Source of the DNA: a virus
IMG/VR virus record: IMGVR_UViG_3300021962_000117
Span: 1-59,596 of that record
Strand: one strand, 5' to 3'
Length of the DNA: 59,596 bases
Position 1 is the first letter of the stretch. Each line of letters opens with the position of its first letter. Both the position numbers and the translations under genes were made by a program. The notes under the pieces were generated by a model that saw only the letters and a program-made list of their open reading frames with translations, was not told where the DNA came from and made no database searches. Below are positions 7,530 through 13,906 of the stretch, one piece after another.

Positions 7530-7650
7530 TGATGATGGAGTCATCACATTTCCTGATGAGTTGATGAAAGAGCTTGGATGGAAGGAAGGTGATGTGCTAG
7601 AATGGATTGACAACCAAGATGGTTCCTTTTCTCTGGTGAAACCCGAATGA
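7504..7650 (+). CDS. AbrB/MazE-type (SpoVT-AbrB fold) small protein
   Basis: 48 residues, starting at the ATG of MIRTTLKVDDDGVITFP. The pattern ITFPDELMKELGWKEGDVLE followed by DGSFSLVK is the swapped-hairpin DNA-binding fold found in AbrB and in MazE-type antitoxins. It is just long enough for one such domain and would act as a dimer. It could be a phage transcription regulator; no toxin-like partner is evident next to it. The start lies inside the previous gene. Confidence 0.78.
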   Translation: MIRTTLKVDDDGVITFPDELMKELGWKEGDVLEWIDNQDGSFSLVKPE

Positions 7651-8132
7651 CTTACGAAGCTACTGTTGAACTTAAGTTTGATGCTACTTGGACTCGCACC
7701 TATACTGGTGGGTTTGGATCTACTATTGATGATGATATGCTCCCCGAAGAGCATTATCTGATCACTGCACCTGCTGCTGATCTAAACTGCCGACAATACT
7801 TCAAACTATTTGAGAAGTTCCTGTTGTGTGTAGGTATGGATCCCGTATCTATTCGCAGTGGTGCTATGTCTCTTGTCTTTAATGATTATGTGAATGAAGC
7901 AGACCAACGTAAGGTATGTGCTGAGTATGAACTGACTATGGATGAAGATCTTCGTAAGAAGTATGAAGAATTCAAGGAAGCAGATGAAGCATGGGCAAAA
8001 CTGAATAAAGGTCCTATGGGCACAGTAATAGATTATTGTGAGATGGATGATAAAGAGAAATGTCGTGAATATAACCTGCGTGAGGCAGAATACTATGACA
8101 AGCGTGCTCAACTGGATTTGAAAACAACATGA
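7647..8132 (+). CDS. Conserved hypothetical protein
   Basis: 161 residues. The N-terminal half looks like a beta-sheet domain (YEATVELKFDATWTRTYTGG); the C-terminal half is a long charged helix rich in Glu, Asp and Lys. It overlaps its neighbours by ATGA. It opens a block of unknown genes (to 9703) whose codon use looks somewhat less AT-rich than the genes upstream. Function unknown. Confidence 0.72.
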   Translation: MTYEATVELKFDATWTRTYTGGFGSTIDDDMLPEEHYLITAPAADLNCRQYFKLFEKFLLCVGMDPVSIRSGAMSLVFNDYVNEADQRKVCAEYELTMDEDLRKKYEEFKEADEAWAKLNKGPMGTVIDYCEMDDKEKCREYNLREAEYYDKRAQLDLKTT

Positions 8133-8398
8133 AAATTATTCAATTTGGCACACGTCAAGATTACGGCACAGAATATTATATGACTGTGCTTACAACCAGA
8201 CAATATTCCCTACTTCAGGTAGCATTTGACATTGGTGAGTATGGTAATTGGATCGAGTTTCCATATCTTCAAATTTCTATGGGATATGGTAGACTGTTCT
8301 CATTCCTATTCTCTCTTGGTAAGTTGGGATTTACTTTTGATATCGCTGGTCGCAACTGGCGTGATGAATTGTTCTACATTCAATCAGAACAACTATGA
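8129..8398 (+). CDS. Conserved hypothetical protein
   Basis: 89 residues, rich in aromatic residues (EYGNWIEFPYLQISMGYGRL), with a hydrophobic middle (LFSFLFSLGKLGFTF) too short and interrupted to call a clear membrane helix. ATGA overlaps on both sides. Not recognised. Confidence 0.68.
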   Translation: MKIIQFGTRQDYGTEYYMTVLTTRQYSLLQVAFDIGEYGNWIEFPYLQISMGYGRLFSFLFSLGKLGFTFDIAGRNWRDELFYIQSEQL

Positions 8399-8721
8399 AC
8401 TGGTTTGAATACTACATCAGACACTGTTGGTTCACTGGTTGGCAAAGCATCAATCATTCTTTCCGCAACTGGGCAGATTTGATGACTGGTAACTGGGCAG
8501 ATTATGGACTCATGTTCTATGATGATCCATATGAAGAATGCCGTGATTGCTTCTGGTCTTATCTGGGAGAAGATGATACTCTACCAAAAGAGTTTTTAGA
8601 AAATCTGTATGAAATGGCAGATCAAATTGAGCGTGGTGAAGTAGAACTTATTCCATATGATGTGAAAGATTTTGAAGAAGACATGGAAACTCTTGAAAAT
8701 TGGATAAAGGACAATGAGTAG
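8395..8721 (+). CDS. Acidic, Trp-rich conserved hypothetical protein
   Basis: 108 residues. The first half is rich in Trp, His and Phe (MNWFEYYIRHCWFTGWQSIN); the second half is strongly acidic (EDDTLPKEFLEN and DFEEDMETLENW). The net charge is clearly negative. This could be a DNA-mimic or interaction protein, but that rests on composition alone. Confidence 0.68.
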   Translation: MNWFEYYIRHCWFTGWQSINHSFRNWADLMTGNWADYGLMFYDDPYEECRDCFWSYLGEDDTLPKEFLENLYEMADQIERGEVELIPYDVKDFEEDMETLENWIKDNE

Positions 8722-8893
8722 ATTTGTAAAGAACCCAGACGAAATCGTGCTAGAGGATGTTAGAATGTTTCACTACGAAACCATGGAGGAAGGACGTGCT
8801 GTGTGGATTGGTATCTACACCAATGATGGCAAGATCTACCACATGAATATCGGTGGAGACAATCTCAAAGTGTATTACTCAAACGAATCATGA
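8714..8893 (+). CDS. Small beta-rich hypothetical protein
   Basis: 59 residues starting MSRFVKNPDEIVLEDVRMFH, with alternating beta strands (RAVWIGIYTNDGKIYHMNIG). It starts eight bases before the previous stop and ends by ATGA overlap with the next start, so it fills what would otherwise be a 170-base gap. Not recognised. Confidence 0.66.
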   Translation: MSRFVKNPDEIVLEDVRMFHYETMEEGRAVWIGIYTNDGKIYHMNIGGDNLKVYYSNES

Positions 8894-9096
8894 CTTACGA
8901 CGATCTCTACTGTCATGTGCTAAACTATGTTGCCATGCCGCATACTACCATCACAGAACATGACAAACGCCGTGCATGTCTCATTCTAGGTGCATTTATG
9001 GAGTTTATTATGGATTGTACTGATGCTGGTATTGACCCACGCACACTTGATATGAATGGTATTATCAATGAGAAACTTGATGAGATTGGAGTATGA
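8890..9096 (+). CDS. Small conserved hypothetical protein
   Basis: 68 residues, starting MTYDDLYCHVLNYVAMPHTT; soluble and mainly helical, with one Cys-Thr-Asp turn. Joined by ATGA overlaps to both neighbours. Function unknown. Confidence 0.68.
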   Translation: MTYDDLYCHVLNYVAMPHTTITEHDKRRACLILGAFMEFIMDCTDAGIDPRTLDMNGIINEKLDEIGV

Positions 9097-9323
9097 CTAA
9101 CAAAACTTGGACAGTAATGAATGATCTGGAAGAAGCATTCAATCAAATCACTACATTCTCTTTCCTCCTTGAACAATTACAAGAAGCAGTAGATTCGGCA
9201 GATGCTCAACGCATTGTAGATACTACTGCTGCACTTAATGCCTTCTATCCTCCCTATTGTCAAAACTGGGATAACAAATTCTGCAAAGCATGGGACCATG
9301 TAGTTAAAGGAGAAAACAAATGA
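9093..9323 (+). CDS. Small helical hypothetical protein
   Basis: 76 residues, helical, with a leucine-rich amphipathic segment (FSFLLEQLQEAVDSADAQRI) and a Trp/Cys-containing end. ATGA overlaps on both sides. Function unknown. Confidence 0.68.
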   Translation: MTNKTWTVMNDLEEAFNQITTFSFLLEQLQEAVDSADAQRIVDTTAALNAFYPPYCQNWDNKFCKAWDHVVKGENK

Positions 9324-9703
9324 CAATCCCTAATTTCAAATCCCAACCAGATTGGGAAGAGTTTACTAGCATGTTTGATGCACGGTGGCACTGTAAGAAA
9401 GCATTGCTAGATCGTGTGAAGGATGATATGTTTCCTGGCACATCATGGCACGGATTAACATCAGGTCACATGGAAGTCATCAACGACATCGTACAATCTC
9501 TTCTGTATGATGTAGAGTACACATTCAAAGATAAGTACCCAGAATACAAGAATGAGGATGATGAGATGTTCATCCCACGTCGTTCTTTCAAAGAGGATGT
9601 AACAGAAGCACTTAAAGATGCTCTAGGAACTGGTGGACAACAATTGGCAGAATGTCCTCCCTGTGAACCATGCGAACCTTGTGATCTATTCTCCCCAGAA
9701 TAA
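9320..9703 (+). CDS. Hypothetical protein with Cys-rich tail
   Basis: 127 residues. The body is a helical soluble domain; the C-terminus carries CPPCEPCEPC, four Cys in ten residues. That could bind zinc or an iron-sulfur cluster, or form redox-active disulfides. The next ORF downstream is a glutaredoxin-like protein, so a thiol-redox link is possible but unproven. Not recognised as a family. Confidence 0.7.
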   Translation: MTIPNFKSQPDWEEFTSMFDARWHCKKALLDRVKDDMFPGTSWHGLTSGHMEVINDIVQSLLYDVEYTFKDKYPEYKNEDDEMFIPRRSFKEDVTEALKDALGTGGQQLAECPPCEPCEPCDLFSPE

Positions 9704-9786
9704 TGTATCAGAGTAAATATAGTGTGGTCCATAAAGATGGATCTGAAACCGAATATAAATGGTCCCAAACTAGAAGAAGGTTTATT

Positions 9787-10026
9787 ATGTCACAGACAAC
9801 AGTAATTTATTCTAATGGTAGCCAAGAATGCGAGCGGATGGCAATGCTCCTTGAATCTCTTGGTGGAGAATTTCATGAGTATCTACTGGGAGTAGATTTT
9901 AGTGATCGTCAATTCCGTGCTGAGTTTGGACCTGAAGCAACGTATCCACAATGTTCTATTGGATCAAAACATATTGGAAATATGAAAGAAACACTTCAAT
10001 TTCTAAAAGAGAAAGGACTTTTCTAA
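9787..10026 (+). CDS. Degenerate glutaredoxin paralogue
   Basis: 79 residues aligning along their length with the glutaredoxin at 3813-4058: TTVIYSN, GVDFSDRQFRAEFG, the cis-Pro loop TYPQ, then IGNMKETLQFLKEKG. The active site is altered: where that protein has CPYC this one has SQEC, so the nucleophilic first Cys is lost and only the second remains. It may be a redox-inactive or regulatory relative. AGAAGAAGG seven bases before the ATG of MSQTTV supports this start; the frame is open back to an ATG at 9703 that overlaps the previous stop, so a 28-residue N-terminal extension cannot be excluded. Confidence 0.82.
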   Translation: MSQTTVIYSNGSQECERMAMLLESLGGEFHEYLLGVDFSDRQFRAEFGPEATYPQCSIGSKHIGNMKETLQFLKEKGLF

Positions 10027-10046
10027 AACTGTATCATATTATACAA

Positions 10047-10076
10047 TTGACAACGTATAGATAGTAATGGTATAAT
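10047..10076 (+). promoter_or_regulatory. Sigma-70-type promoter
   Basis: TTGACA and TATAAT are separated by 18 bases. Transcription would start near 10081-10083, so the RNA begins exactly with the GCGUUCAUCC half-element and the ORF starts only about ten bases later. This is a host-polymerase (early) promoter. Confidence 0.85.
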
Positions 10077-10083
10077 AACCATG

Positions 10084-10332
10084 CGTTCATCCTATGACTA
10101 AAGCACTCTTGCTTTTAGCATGGGTTCCACTTTTTTCTGTTTCGACGCCACGACTTATTCAAAATCCATATCCTGTGACTATAAGTTGTGACGCAGCGTG
10201 GGAACTGATGGACATCGTTAAAAACGACGATGTAGTAAATCAAAGAAGAGAAGACCGATTGCTATTGGAACTCCGAAAGGATGTAGTTCAAAGGTGCTAA
10301 AATTAAATAGGACGCAAGTAAGTCGCGGAACG
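10084..10332 (+). promoter_or_regulatory. Split glutamine-riboswitch-like element A enclosing an ORF
   Basis: The 5' half CGTTCATCCTAT (10084-10095) and the 3' half ATAGGACGCAAGTAAGTCGC plus GGAACG (10307-10332) can pair: CGTTC with GAACG, and TCCTAT with ATAGGA. The sequences CGTTCATCC, GGACG(C/G)AAGTA and GGAACG are those I recall as the conserved parts of the cyanobacterial glutamine riboswitches (glnA and downstream-peptide motifs). Here the two halves are about 210 bases apart, with a short gene between them. Confidence 0.55.
10094..10300 (+). CDS. Small exported protein inside riboswitch-like element A
   Basis: 68 residues with an N-terminal signal-like helix (MTKALLLLAWVPLFSVS), then a short domain with CDAAWELMDIVKNDDVV and a terminal Cys, so probably one disulfide after export. 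The start codon has no visible ribosome site and lies at the end of the 5' half-element, about ten bases from the predicted transcript start. The next ORF resembles it (signal, Cys, WEL motif near a second Cys). Such short exported proteins recur in cyanophages; function unknown. Confidence 0.7.
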   Translation: MTKALLLLAWVPLFSVSTPRLIQNPYPVTISCDAAWELMDIVKNDDVVNQRREDRLLLELRKDVVQRC

Positions 10333-10335
10333 GAG

Positions 10336-10533
10336 CGTTCATCCCAATGTTTTCAACAATTTTAATTTATGCAACATTGACTTGTTCTCAAGCCAATGCT
10401 CTGATCAATAAAGCCCAAAAGAACGAAAGTATTTCTGAACCTATTAGAAATGAAATAGTTCAAACTATTAAAGAATCTGCTTCAGATTCTTGTTGGGAGT
10501 TGAAAAATAGGGACGCAAACGACTGAAGGAACG
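10336..10533 (+). promoter_or_regulatory. Split glutamine-riboswitch-like element B enclosing an ORF
   Basis: The 5' half CGTTCATCCC (10336-10345) directly follows the 3' half of element A. The 3' half (10510-10533) contains GGGACGCAA and GAAGGAACG, the latter being the conserved tail of the glnA-type aptamer. CGTTC pairs with GAACG and TCCC with GGGA. The enclosed ORF has its stop inside the 3' half. The junction 10310-10345 can instead fold locally, with GAACG and CGTTC around a GAG loop, which is a circularly permuted version of the same motif just before the next ATG. Confidence 0.5.
10347..10526 (+). CDS. Small exported protein inside riboswitch-like element B
   Basis: 59 residues: a signal-like start (MFSTILIYATLTCSQANA, with an A-N-A type cleavage site), then a charged helix and SDSCWELKNRDAND at the end. 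Cys and WEL features are shared with the preceding small exported protein. No ribosome site is visible; the ATG follows the CGTTCATCCC half-element by one base. The stop codon is embedded in the 3' half-element. Function unknown. Confidence 0.68.
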   Translation: MFSTILIYATLTCSQANALINKAQKNESISEPIRNEIVQTIKESASDSCWELKNRDAND

Positions 10534-10568
10534 GGAATTAACATTCTCATTTCTTTAGGAGAACAACC

Positions 10569-10736
10569 ATGAACACACTTCAACTGATTAAAGAGCAGCT
10601 TCAAAAAGCAAATGCTCTTCATGATGCTCAGATCTATCACACCACATACCGTGGTTGTGAGTTTAGAGTAGGCAGTCATGAACCAAAGGAGACACACGGT
10701 ACATTTCAGTATCGCGGACATACTTACAGTAAATAA
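10569..10736 (+). CDS. Small DUF4278-like protein (YRG repeats)
   Basis: 55 residues with a helical start and two YRG motifs (TYRGCEF and QYRGHTYSK) spaced as in DUF4278, a family of short cyanobacterial proteins of unknown function. A clear ribosome site (TAGGAG) lies upstream and a strong terminator directly downstream. It is probably a host-acquired gene. The DUF assignment is from memory of the motif spacing. Confidence 0.72.
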   Translation: MNTLQLIKEQLQKANALHDAQIYHTTYRGCEFRVGSHEPKETHGTFQYRGHTYSK

Positions 10737-10738
10737 AC

Positions 10739-10762
10739 AAAAGGACCTACGGGTCCTTTTTT
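10739..10762 (+). terminator. Rho-independent terminator
   Basis: Perfect 9-bp stem AAAAGGACC / GGTCCTTTT with loop TACG, then further T. It ends the promoter-riboswitch-small-ORF unit that begins at 10047. Confidence 0.92.
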
Positions 10763-10807
10763 GTGTCTAGGTATAAACTAGTAGGCATTAATATTTGTTA
10801 AGGATTG

Positions 10808-10836
10808 CTGACAAATCATATACATAGTGATAGAAT
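10808..10836 (+). promoter_or_regulatory. Sigma-70-type promoter
   Basis: CTGACA and TAGAAT are separated by exactly 17 bases, about 70 bases before the next gene. It rules out the upstream ATG at 10827 as that gene's start. Confidence 0.6.
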
Positions 10837-10904
10837 TAAAGGGTGAGAAAAGTGTACTGAAAATCGATCTACATTATGGTCAAATAATTATCGTGGAGGT
10901 TATT

Positions 10905-11087
10905 ATGCATAATCTTATTTCACATAATCAGCTAGCTGGCTGGAGACAAAGCGTTACACGATTAGATAAAACATTAGATAGGAGCATCGAAGAATCTGAT
11001 ATTCTTAATGATTATTACAATTGTTTAATTGAATGCGACGATGATCAAACGTCTTGTAAGCGAATTTGCAGGAGGATTTTGCAATAG
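10905..11087 (+). CDS. Small Cys-containing protein, unknown
   Basis: 60 residues starting MHNLISHNQLAGWRQSVTRL. GTGGAGG six bases upstream decides the start. It is helical, with three Cys near the end (CLIECDDDQTSCKRICRRIL) spaced like a small helical disulfide or metal hairpin. It forms a single-gene transcription unit with its own promoter and terminator, which suggests an early protein. Function unknown. Confidence 0.75.
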   Translation: MHNLISHNQLAGWRQSVTRLDKTLDRSIEESDILNDYYNCLIECDDDQTSCKRICRRILQ

Positions 11088-11111
11088 TCATTGAAGAAAT
11101 TACAATTCTTC

Positions 11112-11137
11112 AGAGGGTTGACCACCCTCTTTTTTTT
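11112..11137 (+). terminator. Rho-independent terminator overlapping a promoter
   Basis: Stem AGAGGGT / ACCCTCT with loop TGACC and a run of T. A second hairpin (TGAAGAA / TTCTTCA, 11092-11112) lies directly upstream. The loop supplies the -35 box of the next promoter. Confidence 0.9.
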
Positions 11138-11146
11138 GTGTATAAT
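11118..11146 (+). promoter_or_regulatory. Sigma-70-type promoter built into the terminator
   Basis: TTGACC (terminator stem end and loop) and TATAAT are exactly 17 bases apart; the terminator's descending arm and T-run form the spacer. Transcription would start near 11153, about 17 bases before the next ATG. Confidence 0.8.
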
Positions 11147-11169
11147 TAGTATGAGATGACGTTGTTCTT

Positions 11170-11352
11170 ATGGATAAAGAAAAACTTAAACTCATAATTA
11201 AAAATCTGGAGTCTCTTGTAGACTGTCTTAAATCTGAAGTTTATTCTGACATAGATTCATATGTAACAAAATCAGATGAGTATATTGGTAACCAGAATTT
11301 TATTTCGGATTATGATGAAATTTTTTATGATGATGACGGATATCCTGATTAG
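11170..11352 (+). CDS. Small acidic protein, unknown
   Basis: 60 residues: an N-terminal helix (KEKLKLIIKNLESLVDCLKS) and a very acidic Tyr-rich end (YDEIFYDDDGYPD). It is the first gene after the promoter in the terminator, with no obvious ribosome site. Probably an early cyanophage-specific protein; function unknown. Confidence 0.7.
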   Translation: MDKEKLKLIIKNLESLVDCLKSEVYSDIDSYVTKSDEYIGNQNFISDYDEIFYDDDGYPD

Positions 11353-11360
11353 TAAAGAGT

Positions 11361-11546
11361 ATGTATGAATCTTTAAATTGCTTCGAAGAAGCATTAAAAC
11401 ATTTTGGGACAAGAGTCGATATGATTATTGCCTTGGAGATGTCACGAAGAATCACTCCAGAAGAATCATATCAACAAATTAAAACGGAACTCAAAGAACT
11501 GAAAAAGTGCCGTAAACAATTCAACAAAGGACATGAATGCGAATGA
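11361..11546 (+). CDS. Small helical protein, unknown
   Basis: 61 residues, starting MYESLNCFEEALKHFGTRVD; helical, Lys/Glu-rich with three Cys. It ends by overlapping the thyX start. Function unknown, but its coupling to thyX suggests co-expression. Confidence 0.68.
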   Translation: MYESLNCFEEALKHFGTRVDMIIALEMSRRITPEESYQQIKTELKELKKCRKQFNKGHECE

Positions 11547-12184
11547 CTGCAGTAAAACTTATTTCTGTTACTCCTGATGCAGAGAAGCACATGGCATATT
11601 GTGCCCGTGTGAGTAACCCAAATAATCAAGAGAATGAAAATTTCTCTGGACTTCTCCGTTACTGCATTACGCATCAACACTGGAGTATCTTTGAACAAGC
11701 AACAATGACTCTGGAGATCAATACTACTAGAGGAATCGCAGCTCAAGTGCTCCGGCACCGTTCGTTCACATATCAAGAATTTTCACAACGGTATGCTGAT
11801 AGTTCTTTGTTGGGTGATACTATTCCACTTCCAGAACTGCGTAGGCAAGATACTAAGAATCGTCAGAATAGTATTGATGATGTAGATCCTTATACTGTTC
11901 AGAAGTATGAGATTCTGATGCAACATCATTTCAAAGAAGCAATGAATCTGTATCAGAAAATGCTTGATGACGGAATTGCAAAGGAGTGTGCTCGTTTTGT
12001 GCTTCCTTTGGCAACTCCCACCAGACTCTACATGACTGGCTCAGTTCGGTCATGGATCCATTATATTGATCTGCGGTCTGGTCATGGTACACAGAAGGAA
12101 CATATGGATATTGCGAATGGTGCTAAATCTATCTTCTGCGAACAGTTTCCTGCTGTTGCAGAGGCATTAGAATGGATCAAATAA
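11537..12184 (+). CDS. thyX: Flavin-dependent thymidylate synthase
   Basis: A 215-residue enzyme that makes dTMP from dUMP with methylene-tetrahydrofolate, FAD and NADPH. The ThyX signature is clear in RHRSFTYQEFSQRY, and the C-terminal substrate region WIHYIDLRSGHGTQKEH is also intact. The length is as expected. The start MRMTAVK follows AAAGGA. It supplies thymidine nucleotides for phage DNA synthesis, and many cyanomyoviruses carry it in place of ThyA. Confidence 0.96.
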   Translation: MRMTAVKLISVTPDAEKHMAYCARVSNPNNQENENFSGLLRYCITHQHWSIFEQATMTLEINTTRGIAAQVLRHRSFTYQEFSQRYADSSLLGDTIPLPELRRQDTKNRQNSIDDVDPYTVQKYEILMQHHFKEAMNLYQKMLDDGIAKECARFVLPLATPTRLYMTGSVRSWIHYIDLRSGHGTQKEHMDIANGAKSIFCEQFPAVAEALEWIK

Positions 12185-12187
12185 ATA
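12180..12187 (+). promoter_or_regulatory. Late-promoter-like motif AATAAATA
   Basis: AATAAATA spans the thyX stop, about 20 bases before the next ATG, matching the placement of the other late-type motifs in this window. Confidence 0.5.
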
Positions 12188-12206
12188 CTCAATCATAGTT
12201 AAAATT

Positions 12207-12455
12207 ATGGCTACTTATCCTGTTATTAATAAACAAACTGGTGAACAAAAAGACGTTGTAATGAGCGTTCATGATTGGGATCAATGGAAACTTGATAATC
12301 CTGATTGGGACCGAGACTGGTCTGATCCATCTACCGCACCATATAGCGGTGAGATTGGAGAAGTCTATGACAAACTCAGGGTTAAACACCCTGGATGGAA
12401 TGATGTATTGCACAAAGCATCTAAAGTTCCTGGATCGAGAGTTAAGCCTGTATAA
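12207..12455 (+). CDS. Conserved cyanophage protein upstream of phoH
   Basis: 82 residues: MATYPVINKQTGEQKDVVMS, then a Trp/Asp-rich middle (DWDQWKLDNPDWDRDWSDPS) and PGWNDVLHKASKVPGSRV. This short protein recurs in T4-like cyanophages, where it is of unknown role. The start resembles the beginning of FmdB-like zinc-ribbon proteins, but the Cys residues are missing. It precedes phoH by two bases. Confidence 0.72.
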   Translation: MATYPVINKQTGEQKDVVMSVHDWDQWKLDNPDWDRDWSDPSTAPYSGEIGEVYDKLRVKHPGWNDVLHKASKVPGSRVKPV

Positions 12456-12457
12456 TT

Positions 12458-13213
12458 ATGACAAGAAGAAAAAGAACCCTGAATAAGTCTGCGGGAATTG
12501 GATTAACTGCAAGACAACAAAAAAAGAAGAAACCAATTAATTTGGATTTGCTGAGAGAAGTAGAACCTCTAACACAAAATCAAGAAAGTCTTTTTGATTC
12601 GTATAGTGACGGAAAAAATATCGTTGCTTATGGATGTGCTGGTACAGGAAAAACTTTCATTACTCTGTACAATGCTTTGAAAGAAGTATTGGATGTCAAC
12701 AGTCCATATGAAAAAATTTACATTGTCAGATCACTTGTAGCAACTAGAGAGATTGGTTTTCTTCCTGGTGACCATGAAGACAAAGCAGACATTTATCAAA
12801 TTCCATATAAAAATATGGTGAAATATATGTTTGAATTGGAGGATGACTCTGCCTTTGAAATGCTATATGGCAATCTCAAATCTCAAAATACGATTAGTTT
12901 TTGGTCAACATCATTTATTAGAGGAACTACCTTAGATAAAGCAATTATTATTGTTGATGAATTCCAAAACTTAAATTTCCATGAACTTGATAGTATCATT
13001 ACTCGTGTCGGTGAAGATACAAAAATTATGTTCTGTGGAGATGCAACTCAGTCAGATCTTGTCAAAACTTCTGAGAGAACAGGAATCATGGACTTCTTAA
13101 AAATCATTGGTATTATGCCTTCTTTTGATATGGTTGAATTTGGTCTTGATGATATCGTCAGATCTGGTTTGTGTAAGGAATACTTAACTGCGAAGGCAGA
13201 ACTTAATCTGTAA
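12458..13213 (+). CDS. phoH: PhoH-like P-loop ATPase
   Basis: 251 residues with Walker A (GCAGTGKT) and Walker B (IIIVDEFQN) motifs, and GDATQSD as in PhoH and superfamily 1 helicase-like ATPases. A Lys-rich N-terminus (about 30 residues) precedes the ATPase core. PhoH is a common cyanophage gene; although named after a phosphate-starvation gene, its role is uncertain and may involve RNA handling. It is followed closely by a nuclease gene. Confidence 0.95.
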   Translation: MTRRKRTLNKSAGIGLTARQQKKKKPINLDLLREVEPLTQNQESLFDSYSDGKNIVAYGCAGTGKTFITLYNALKEVLDVNSPYEKIYIVRSLVATREIGFLPGDHEDKADIYQIPYKNMVKYMFELEDDSAFEMLYGNLKSQNTISFWSTSFIRGTTLDKAIIIVDEFQNLNFHELDSIITRVGEDTKIMFCGDATQSDLVKTSERTGIMDFLKIIGIMPSFDMVEFGLDDIVRSGLCKEYLTAKAELNL

Positions 13214-13222
13214 AATACTATT

Positions 13223-13906
13223 ATGCAATTTACTCATCATAATTTTCTAGGTGATCTTGAATTAAATAAAAAAGAAACTAATGGAATCCGTTTGTACAAT
13301 CTTCCTGATGGACAATGGGTTCCATCCATTACATCTGTAACTTCTTTTTATAATCGACAGATCTTTGCTGACTGGCGTAAGCGAGTTGGTATTGAAGAGG
13401 CAAACCGTATCACTAAAAAAGCAACTGCGCGTGGAACTGATTTCCACGAAGTAGCGCAGGCGTATCTTGAGAACAAAGAACTGAACTGGGATGACTATCG
13501 TCCTCTTTCTAAAATTATGTTTCATCATGCAAAGCCTTTTTTAGATAAGATAAATAACATACATGCCATTGAAAGAACCCTTTATTCAGAATACCTTGGA
13601 TTGGCTGGTAGAGTTGACTGCATAGCAGAGTACGAAGGAGAGTTGGCGGTCATCGACTTTAAAACATCTGAAAAGATCAAACCAGAAAAGTGGTTAGAGA
13701 ACTATTTTGTTCAGGAAACTTTTTATGCTGCTGCTTATTATGAACTAACAGGAATTACTGTAAAAAAACTTATCACACTTATGGTTACTCCTAGTGGTGA
13801 AGTAAAAGTATTTGACAAAAGAAACAAAGGGGATTATATTAAGTTATTAGTACGTTATATTAAAGAATTTGTACATCACAACACTAATCAAACCCATGGA
13901 GAATGA
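13223..13906 (+). CDS. PD-(D/E)XK family nuclease (exonuclease-like)
   Basis: 227 residues. The PD-(D/E)XK core is visible: GTDFHEVAQ with the RecB/Cas4-type His, GLAGRVDCIAEY with the catalytic Asp, and AVIDFKTS giving the D-x-K pair. The C-terminal QETFYAAAYYEL helix fits the RecB-like subclass. It lies next to replication and recombination genes, so a role in host DNA degradation or recombination is likely. The exact polarity cannot be told from sequence. Overlaps the gp33 gene by 11 bases. Confidence 0.85.
   Translation: MQFTHHNFLGDLELNKKETNGIRLYNLPDGQWVPSITSVTSFYNRQIFADWRKRVGIEEANRITKKATARGTDFHEVAQAYLENKELNWDDYRPLSKIMFHHAKPFLDKINNIHAIERTLYSEYLGLAGRVDCIAEYEGELAVIDFKTSEKIKPEKWLENYFVQETFYAAAYYELTGITVKKLITLMVTPSGEVKVFDKRNKGDYIKLLVRYIKEFVHHNTNQTHGE

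Noticed and set aside
7419-7754. 111-codon minus-strand ORF
   Set aside because: Antisense to the AbrB-like gene and its neighbours, which form an unbroken overlapping + strand chain.
7806-8111. Hydrophobic minus-strand ORF that looks like a membrane protein
   Set aside because: Its hydrophobicity comes from being antisense to a Glu/Asp/Lys-rich helix; not independent evidence.
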